From: Proteobacteria bacterium UBA5122
GTDB taxonomy: Bacteria > Pseudomonadota > Gammaproteobacteria > Tenderiales > Tenderiaceae
Assembly: GCA_002415485.1 (NCBI GenBank)
Contig: DHYU01000019.1
Coordinates: 23,924-35,342 of the forward strand
DNA length: 11,419 bases
Direction of reading: 5' to 3'
A program made the translations under genes and the position numbers. The notes under the pieces are model-generated. The model was not told the DNA's origin. It did no database searches and was given only the letters and a program-made list of their open reading frames with translations. Shown piece after piece: positions 6,729-11,419 of this stretch; the stretch's first letter is position 1; each line of letters begins with the position of its first letter.

Positions 6729-7250
6729 TTAGGCAATCATGATCTCGATAGGATTGAGCTTGGCCTGCACACCCTGTTTGGAGACGATGGCCAGCGCCGA
6801 TTCCAGGGCAGGCACACCTGCGGTGGCAATGCCATCGATGTGCATGACATAGATCGGCTTGGCATCGCTGCCGCCGACATCCGACTCCAGATTGACAATA
6901 TTCAAGCCGGCCTCGCACAGCGCACCGGTCACCTGGGCGACGATGCCGGGACGATCTGCGCCATGCACGGTGATGTGCACGTCCGGCTCGAGGTGGCGAT
7001 GCAGATGGGCGTCGACCTTGTCCACGTGCACATGCAGGCCCATCGACTCGGCCACCGGTTGCACCACCTGCAACAGCGAATGCGTATTGCCGTCATGGCG
7101 CACCATCATCATGATCGTAAAACAGTCGCCGAGGCGCATCATCGATGCCTCCCCCAGGTCACAACCATTTTCGAACAGGGCTGAACTCAGATGGGCGACG
7201 ATGCCGCTGCGATCCTTGCCCACCACGCTGACTATGTACCAATGCGCCAT
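6729..7250 (-). CDS. Tandem ACT-domain protein, GcvR-like
   Basis: A 173-residue cytoplasmic protein made of two ACT domains: residues 3-75 (YIVSVVGKDRSGIVAHLSSAL opening) and 90-173 (VHITVHGADRPGIVAQVTGAL opening). Each has the G-x-D-R-x-G-I-V motif at the strand 1/helix 1 turn, where ACT domains bind amino acids. This is the layout of the glycine cleavage regulator GcvR, which binds the activator GcvA instead of DNA; no DNA-binding domain is present here either. Sequence likeness to E. coli GcvR is distant, so glycine sensing is only a possibility and the gcv symbol is withheld. The ribosome-binding site is AGGA, 8 bases before the ATG. It lies 82 bases after pgeF and 15 before def. Confidence 0.85.
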   Translation of the reverse strand: MAHWYIVSVVGKDRSGIVAHLSSALFENGCDLGEASMMRLGDCFTIMMMVRHDGNTHSLLQVVQPVAESMGLHVHVDKVDAHLHRHLEPDVHITVHGADRPGIVAQVTGALCEAGLNIVNLESDVGGSDAKPIYVMHIDGIATAGVPALESALAIVSKQGVQAKLNPIEIMIA

Positions 7251-7332
7251 ATTGTCTTTCCTTTAGATTAAATCCCGCTGCAGCGAACACCGTATCTTTA
7301 TCGCGCCACTTTACCACTGCATGAATGCACGC

Positions 7333-8076
7333 TCAGGCCTCGATCCAGATCAGCGATGCCATCCGCCCGCACACGCCATCACGCCGATACGAGAAGAACT
7401 GCTCGCGCTCTGTGTAAGTGCAACGATCACCACCGCTGACCTGTTGCACACCACAGGCCGACAGACGCTGCCGCGCCAGCGTGTAGATGTCGGCCAGCCA
7501 ATGGCCGTCACCATGAGCAACAAATGCCGACGCAGCGCGTGGGTCGTGCGCCATAAATGCAGCGCGCACCTCATCGCCGACCTCAAATGCCGTCGGCCCG
7601 ATCGCAGGGCCCAGCCAGACCAACAACTCTTCACCGGCACAACCCATCTTCGCGATAGTCGCCTCGATCACACCGGCCTGCAGTCCACGCCAACCGGCAT
7701 GGGCGGCGCCGACCACCGTGCCGGCGCGATTGCTCAGCAACAGCGGCAGACAATCCGCCGTCATCACCGCCGCCACGCCACCTGGACCAAAACAGACGGC
7801 CGCATCGGCCTCCACTGCGCCCACGGCCGCGGCATCGACCACCGTCGTGCCGTGCACCTGCGTCAGCCAGCTCGGCGCACGCGGCAAGTGCAGCTGATCG
7901 ACCAAACGATCGCGATTGGCCTGCACCGCAGTGAGATCATCACCGACATGGTCGCCAAGATTGAGGCTGGCGTAAGGCCCGCCGCTGACACCGCCCACAC
8001 GGGTGGTGCTGACCGCCCGCACCTGCGCGGGGACTGTCCAATCCGGCTGTATCCAGTTCTCAGTCATGGGTATCAT
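7333..8076 (-). CDS. pgeF: Polyphenol oxidase/purine nucleoside phosphorylase family protein (YfiH, laccase domain)
   Basis: A 247-residue cytoplasmic protein of the PgeF/YfiH family. Members have been described as zinc-dependent purine nucleoside phosphorylase/adenosine deaminase enzymes and, in E. coli, as editing factors that prevent misincorporation of amino acids into peptidoglycan. The metal triad is visible: His75 in QVHG, Cys109 in TADC and His126 in AHAGWRG. GPAIGP (156-161) and the C-terminal CTYTEREQFFSYRRDG (219-234) are also typical. The start at 8076 overlaps the rluD stop as ATGA, indicating translational coupling; the ATG three codons in (8067) is an alternative. The rluD-pgeF pairing is common in gammaproteobacteria. 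Confidence 0.94.
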   Translation of the reverse strand: MIPMTENWIQPDWTVPAQVRAVSTTRVGGVSGGPYASLNLGDHVGDDLTAVQANRDRLVDQLHLPRAPSWLTQVHGTTVVDAAAVGAVEADAAVCFGPGGVAAVMTADCLPLLLSNRAGTVVGAAHAGWRGLQAGVIEATIAKMGCAGEELLVWLGPAIGPTAFEVGDEVRAAFMAHDPRAASAFVAHGDGHWLADIYTLARQRLSACGVQQVSGGDRCTYTEREQFFSYRRDGVCGRMASLIWIEA

Positions 8077-9032
8077 TCATGCGCCGCCGCATCCTCGGCC
8101 AGCACGCGCAGCAGCGCGAGCATGTCGTCCGGCAGCGCTGCCTCCCAACTCATCTCCTCACCCGAGCCTGGATGCACCAGCCCCAGTCTCGCCGCATGCA
8201 GCGCCTGACGTTTGAACTGACGCAGCATGGTCTGCAATGCCTCACCACAACCCGGCGGCAGACGCAGGCGCCCACCATAGACCTGATCGCCGACCAGCGG
8301 ATAACGCAGGTGCGCCATGTGCACGCGGATCTGGTGCGTGCGCCCGGTCTCGAGATTGACGCGGATATGGGTGTGGGCTCGAAAGCGTTCAATCACCCGG
8401 TAATGGGTAATCGCCTCTTTGCCGTTGTAGACCACGGCCATGCGCTTGCGATCGACCGGGTGACGGCCGATCGGCTCATCCACCGTACCACCCGCCGTCA
8501 GCACACCGCAGACCACGGCCTGATATTCACGTTTCATTTCGCGCGCCTGCAGCTGCTCCACCAGGACCTTTTGTGATTTCAGCGTGCGCGCCACCACCAG
8601 CAGGCCGCTGGTGTCCTTATCGAGCCGATGAATAATCCCGGCACGCGGCACCTCGCTCAGCTCCGGCGCGTGATTGAGCAGGGCATTGACCAGGGTGCCA
8701 TCGGGATTGCCGGTGGCCGGGTGCACCACCAGGCCCGCTGGTTTGTTGATCACCAGCAGCGCCTCGTCTTCATACACCACGTTGAGCGGGATCGGTTGCG
8801 CCTGCCAGCTCACCTCTTCTTCGCTGGTCGCCGCCAATTCGATCTGTTCACCGCCGAGCAATTTGTCTTTGGGTTTGCGCTGCTGGCCGTCGACCGTCAC
8901 CTGCCCGGCCTTGATCCATTGCTGCAAACGCGCCCGTGAAAAATCCGGGAACAGTTGCGCGAGGGCCTGGTCCAAGCGCTGACCGGCTAAGTCATCCGGC
9001 ACAACGGCCGTAAAATGTTCAAGAAGTGTCAT
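8073..9032 (-). CDS. rluD: 23S rRNA pseudouridine synthase D
   Basis: A 319-residue RluA-family pseudouridine synthase, expected to modify uridines 1911, 1915 and 1917 in helix 69 of 23S rRNA. An N-terminal S4 RNA-binding domain (about 17-75, LAGQRLDQAL onward) precedes the catalytic domain. The active-site motif HRLDKDTSG is at 135-143 with catalytic Asp138, one residue from E. coli Asp139. GRTHQIRVHM and the INKPAG strand are also present. The ATG at 9032 (MTLLEHF) is chosen over a TTG five codons upstream, with GGAT 6 bases before it. It is divergent from the BamD-like SPOR gene, and the 117-base region between them holds an inverted repeat. The divergent rluD/bamD layout is widespread in this class. 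Confidence 0.95.
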   Translation of the reverse strand: MTLLEHFTAVVPDDLAGQRLDQALAQLFPDFSRARLQQWIKAGQVTVDGQQRKPKDKLLGGEQIELAATSEEEVSWQAQPIPLNVVYEDEALLVINKPAGLVVHPATGNPDGTLVNALLNHAPELSEVPRAGIIHRLDKDTSGLLVVARTLKSQKVLVEQLQAREMKREYQAVVCGVLTAGGTVDEPIGRHPVDRKRMAVVYNGKEAITHYRVIERFRAHTHIRVNLETGRTHQIRVHMAHLRYPLVGDQVYGGRLRLPPGCGEALQTMLRQFKRQALHAARLGLVHPGSGEEMSWEAALPDDMLALLRVLAEDAAAHE

Positions 9033-9053
9033 CTGATATCCATACAAGGGTCA

Positions 9054-9075
9054 GGCAAAATGCTAAGATTTTGCC
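9054..9075. repeat. 8-bp perfect inverted repeat in the divergent rluD/BamD-SPOR region
   Basis: GGCAAAAT (9054-9061) and ATTTTGCC (9068-9075) are exact inverted repeats around a 6-base centre (GCTAAG). The repeat lies 21 bases upstream of the rluD start and 74 bases upstream of the divergent gene. It could be an operator for a dimeric repressor or activator, or a hairpin in the rluD leader. There is no T tract on either side long enough for a terminator. I could not find a convincing -35/-10 pair for either gene in this 117-base region, so the repeat's position relative to a promoter is unknown. Confidence 0.5.
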
Positions 9076-9149
9076 GCAGGCGCTTATGCTAACAGAAAGC
9101 CACCCTCAGTAAGACCAACAGCAGATTAAGAACGGAGTCTGATATCACC

Positions 9150-10484
9150 ATGGGCAGGCCATCGAAAAGCCGAACCATTGCCATTACCTTCAGCAGCCTG
9201 GCGCTGTGTGGTGCGCTGTGGATGTCACCGCTACAGGCAGCCGACTTGAGCAGCCGCTATCAAAACGCCAAGGCTGAACTCGACAAGGGAGAATTTGATC
9301 TGGCCATTGGCCAGTTTCGCGAGCTGCAAAAAGACGATGCCACCAGCCCCTACGCGATTCAGGCCCAACTGGAGATCGCCTATGCCTACTACCGCATGGG
9401 CGACAGCGAACAGGTGGTGGCGACACTAAAAGAATTCCGCCAACAACACAGCGATCATCCGCACATCCCCTACAGCCACTACCTGGCCGGCCTCAGTCTT
9501 TATGAGGATGCGCTGCGTCTGATCGAAAACAGCAGCACCAAAGAAGGCCGGATCCGCGCCAAGGTCAGCGCGCAACAGGCGCTCACCTATTTCAGCCGCC
9601 TGATCAACGATTTTCCGAAGAGCAAATACGCCGCCGATGCCCGTGTCAAAACCACGCAACTGCTGGAAAAGATGGTGCTCGCGCAAATGGAACAACGCGC
9701 CGAACCACAAGCGGTAACGAGCAATGTGGTCCCCGTGAAGGGGGTTGCCAAGGACAACGAGTGGCTGCTGCAACAACGCGGTGATCAGTTCACGCTGCAA
9801 TTGATGAGCAGCCCGCGCAAGCAAGAGATCCATCGCGTGATTGCCGAACACAACCTGCCCGAACACAGCATGATCCAGCACAGCAAGACCGCGGGCGGTG
9901 AGGCGTTTCATCTGCTTTATGGCCTCTATCCCAACAAGTCGCTGGCGATGGAGGTCGGTGCCGGCCTCCCCCCTGCCATCCTCGCCACCCGACCATGGGT
10001 GCGGGAAATCAGTGCAGTGCAGACCGAGATCCGTCAACAACGGATCGAGCTGGCCAAACAGCAGTTGTCGTCAAAGACCGCTCAGCCACAAGCGGTCACA
10101 GCCGAGACAAGGCCCGCCTCGCGCGCCCAACAGTCACAACCTGGCAACATCACCTCATCTCTCGGCGGCAAGACCGACGCCAGTGACTGGCTGATGCAAC
10201 AACCTGCTGGCAATCTTGCGATCCAATTGACCGGCATGGCAGACCCGGCGCGTGTCGATCGTTTTTTTGCCGAACACCCACTGGGCGAAGAATTGCGCCA
10301 CTTTAAGGCCCAGCGCCACGACCAGGCCTGGTATTCGGTGATCTATGGCAACTATGACAACAAACAGGCTGCCCTGGCCGCACTGAGCGAACTGAAACAG
10401 AAGACCGGCATCAACGATGCTTGGCTGCGCAGCTATCGCCACATCCAGGACGCCATCCGCAACAGTCGGATACAGGACAATTAA
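9150..10484 (+). CDS. Secreted BamD-like TPR protein with two SPOR domains
   Basis: A 444-residue protein with an N-terminal Sec signal (Lys/Arg at 4-8, hydrophobic 9-24, likely cut after LQA at 30). Cys20 is preceded by LAL, a poor lipobox, so a free periplasmic protein is more likely than a lipoprotein. Residues 36-178 are TPR repeats resembling the first three TPRs of BamD encoded just downstream: SPYAIQAQLEIAYAYY matches SPYTQQGQLEIGYAYY, and LINDFPKSKYAADAR matches LIRRFPDSRYSEDAR. Then come two DamX-type SPOR domains (about 203-293 and 346-437), each with a WL-QQ opening, an LQL or IQL strand, an YG-Y motif and a W-R...Q-I ending, joined by a Q/S/T/A-rich linker. SPOR domains bind glycan strands lacking stem peptides at division septa. 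The start has GGAG unusually far (12 bases) upstream. Function is unknown; septum-linked scaffold is inferred. Confidence 0.88.
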   Translation: MGRPSKSRTIAITFSSLALCGALWMSPLQAADLSSRYQNAKAELDKGEFDLAIGQFRELQKDDATSPYAIQAQLEIAYAYYRMGDSEQVVATLKEFRQQHSDHPHIPYSHYLAGLSLYEDALRLIENSSTKEGRIRAKVSAQQALTYFSRLINDFPKSKYAADARVKTTQLLEKMVLAQMEQRAEPQAVTSNVVPVKGVAKDNEWLLQQRGDQFTLQLMSSPRKQEIHRVIAEHNLPEHSMIQHSKTAGGEAFHLLYGLYPNKSLAMEVGAGLPPAILATRPWVREISAVQTEIRQQRIELAKQQLSSKTAQPQAVTAETRPASRAQQSQPGNITSSLGGKTDASDWLMQQPAGNLAIQLTGMADPARVDRFFAEHPLGEELRHFKAQRHDQAWYSVIYGNYDNKQAALAALSELKQKTGINDAWLRSYRHIQDAIRNSRIQDN

Positions 10485-10486
10485 GG

Positions 10487-10512
10487 TTAACAGGCCACGG
10501 GGCCTATGTTAG
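10487..10512 (+). other. Stem-loop between the BamD-SPOR gene and bamD
   Basis: AGGCC (10492-10496) and GGCCT (10501-10505) pair around an ACGG loop. After a two-base bulge the stem can extend with TTAAC (10487-10491) against GTTAG (10508-10512). It begins 2 bases after the stop codon of the upstream gene. The next T run (five T) comes only 12 bases later, so this is not a standard terminator. It may reduce readthrough into bamD or stabilise the upstream mRNA; the role is inference. Confidence 0.35.
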
Positions 10513-10543
10513 TCTAGCCGCCTGTTTTTGCCGTGCCCGACCC

Positions 10544-10572
10544 TTGTTGGCGACGCGGCGCTTTAACATTAT
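10544..10572 (+). promoter_or_regulatory. Weak candidate sigma70 promoter of bamD
   Basis: TTGTTG (10544-10549) and CATTAT (10567-10572) are 17 bases apart on the plus strand. If used, transcription would begin near 10579, leaving a leader of under 10 bases and cutting off the GGAA at 10575-10578 that best resembles the ribosome-binding site. It may therefore be chance. Cotranscription of bamD with the BamD-SPOR gene across the 102-base gap remains possible. Confidence 0.28.
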
Positions 10573-10586
10573 CTGGAATCCGTTTC

Positions 10587-11375
10587 ATGCCCTCGCTGTA
10601 CAAAACGCTCACCGCATTCTTAATCGTCCTGCTGATCAGCGGCTGCGCCACCGATGGCGACGACGTCAGCAAATGGCCCGCCCGCCACTTCTACGATGAA
10701 GCACAGGAATCATTGCGCATCGGCGACTACACGATGGCCATCCAGCACCTGGAAGACCTGGAGATCCATCACCCGTTCAGCCCCTACACCCAACAGGGCC
10801 AGCTCGAAATCGGTTACGCCTATTACAAATACGATGAGCCCGATTCGGCGCTGGCTGCCGCCGACCGTTACATCAAACTCTATCCACGCGCCGACAACGT
10901 CGACTACGCCTATTACCTCAAGGGTTTGGTCAACTTCGATCGCAGCATCTCCGATCTCGACATCTATCTGGATACGGACCCTGCCGAACGTAATCCAGCC
11001 CACGCCCGCGCTGCCTTTGGCGACTTTGCCGAACTGATCCGCCGCTTCCCCGACAGCCGTTACAGCGAAGACGCACGCAAACGCATGGTCTACCTGCGCA
11101 ATAACCTGGCCAAACATGAAATCTATGTCGCGGACTATTACCTGCGTCGCGGCGCCTACATCGCCGTCGTCAACCGCGCCAAATACATTCTGGAAAATTA
11201 TCCGCAGACACCGTCCAACGCCGACGCGCTGGTGTTGATGATCAAGGCCTATCGCGCGCTGGGCAGCCATGAGCTTGCCGACGACACCCTGAGCGTGTTT
11301 AAACTGAACTACCCGGATCATCCTCAGCTAGAGGAGCTGCGCCAGCAGCCTGCCTCCACCAACGCAGGAGACTAA
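10587..11375 (+). CDS. bamD: Outer membrane protein assembly factor BamD
   Basis: Essential lipoprotein subunit of the BAM complex, which folds beta-barrel proteins into the outer membrane; it acts on the periplasmic face of that membrane. The 262-residue product has a lipoprotein signal with lipobox ISGC (Cys20) and Ala21 at +2, compatible with export to the outer membrane. Five TPR-like repeats fill about 33-250; HFYDEAQESL, QLEIGYAYYKY (72-82), RRFPDSRYSEDARKRM (152-167) and VADYYLRRGAYIAVVNRAKY (181-200) are hallmark stretches. The ATG at 10587 is chosen because it gives a proper signal peptide; a GTG upstream at 10533 would bury it. The gene upstream encodes a partial look-alike with SPOR domains. 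The stop is 2 bases before the next ATG. Confidence 0.96.
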   Translation: MPSLYKTLTAFLIVLLISGCATDGDDVSKWPARHFYDEAQESLRIGDYTMAIQHLEDLEIHHPFSPYTQQGQLEIGYAYYKYDEPDSALAAADRYIKLYPRADNVDYAYYLKGLVNFDRSISDLDIYLDTDPAERNPAHARAAFGDFAELIRRFPDSRYSEDARKRMVYLRNNLAKHEIYVADYYLRRGAYIAVVNRAKYILENYPQTPSNADALVLMIKAYRALGSHELADDTLSVFKLNYPDHPQLEELRQQPASTNAGD

Positions 11376-11377
11376 CC

Positions 11378-11419
11378 ATGTGGGATTTTTTCTCGACCGT
11401 GCGCCACCGCCACTCCGTG
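11378..11419 (+). CDS. Start of an unidentified gene (first 14 codons, cut by window edge)
   Basis: An ATG 2 bases after the bamD stop opens a frame, MWDFFSTVRHRHSV, that runs to the window edge. GGAG lies 7 bases before it, inside the end of bamD, so it is very likely a translated gene coupled to bamD. Fourteen residues are too few to identify it. In Pseudomonas the gene after bamD (comL) encodes the sensor kinase PilS, so a membrane sensor would be one option, but nothing visible here tests that. Confidence 0.6.
   Translation, partial: MWDFFSTVRHRHSV

Noticed and set aside
6543..7184. A 213-codon plus-strand open frame across def and the ACT-domain gene
   Set aside because: It spans two well-supported genes on the other strand, and its composition is His/Gln/Arg-rich as expected of an antisense frame.
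7321..8208. A 295-codon plus-strand open frame opposite pgeF, longer than pgeF itself
   Set aside because: The opposite strand encodes a protein with full PgeF motifs; the plus-strand product is Arg/His/Thr-rich without recognisable domains and is a by-product of G+C-rich codon structure.
9032..9146. Direct repeat TCTGATATC at 9032-9040 and 9138-9146, just before both divergent start codons
   Set aside because: Nine bases only, and its placement can be explained by chance; no further matching flanks.
9150..9209. Lipoprotein signal (LALC) in the BamD-SPOR protein
   Set aside because: The residue before Cys20 is Leu rather than Gly, Ala or Ser, and a usable signal peptidase I site follows near residue 30.
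9426..10040. A 204-codon minus-strand open frame inside the BamD-SPOR gene
   Set aside because: The plus strand encodes clear TPR and SPOR sequence; the antisense product shows no family features.

Overview
The window looks like chromosomal core DNA from a gammaproteobacterium. The support is the gltX/tRNA-Ala/tRNA-Glu neighbourhood, the divergent rluD-pgeF versus bamD arrangement, a Lys-Met-Ser-Lys type GluRS numbered almost exactly like the E. coli enzyme, DamX-type SPOR domains, and the DUF1415 and DUF938 families. I see no transposase, integrase, phage gene or CRISPR array. A genus cannot be named from the sequence.

Left part, all on the minus strand. Reading leftward from about 3500: a DUF1415 protein, an unlisted 31-residue single-pass membrane peptide with a strong ribosome-binding site, a Crp/Fnr-type regulator lacking FNR iron-sulfur cysteines, and a small DUF2892 two-helix membrane protein. 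A GTGA/TCAC palindrome lies about 41 bases upstream of the predicted start of the DUF2892 transcript, where a class II Crp/Fnr activator would sit. Next comes gltX (glutamyl-tRNA synthetase), then a textbook stable-RNA promoter (TTGACG-17-TAGAAT with an A+T-rich UP element and a GCGCG discriminator) driving tRNA-Ala(GGC) and a tRNA-Glu cut by the window edge. A perfect 9-bp hairpin lies between the two tRNAs.

Middle part, plus strand, 3724-5577: a 617-residue protein of unknown function with about nine predicted membrane segments. It ends in a PilZ-like domain that has the NxSxxG motif but an altered arginine motif. It points away from the DUF1415 gene and converges on the next block.

Minus-strand block 9032 to 5608: rluD, pgeF (4-base overlap), a two-ACT-domain GcvR-like protein, def (peptide deformylase) and a DUF938 methyltransferase. 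Spacing is tight for most pairs, which suggests one or two transcripts.

Right part, plus strand: a divergent gene at 9150-10484 encodes a secreted protein joining a BamD-like TPR half to two SPOR domains. It lies directly upstream of true bamD, the lipoprotein of the outer-membrane beta-barrel assembly machine. The resemblance, the missing lipid anchor and the septal-peptidoglycan-binding domains make this the most interesting object here: a possible link between outer-membrane protein assembly and the division septum. The window ends 14 codons into the next gene.
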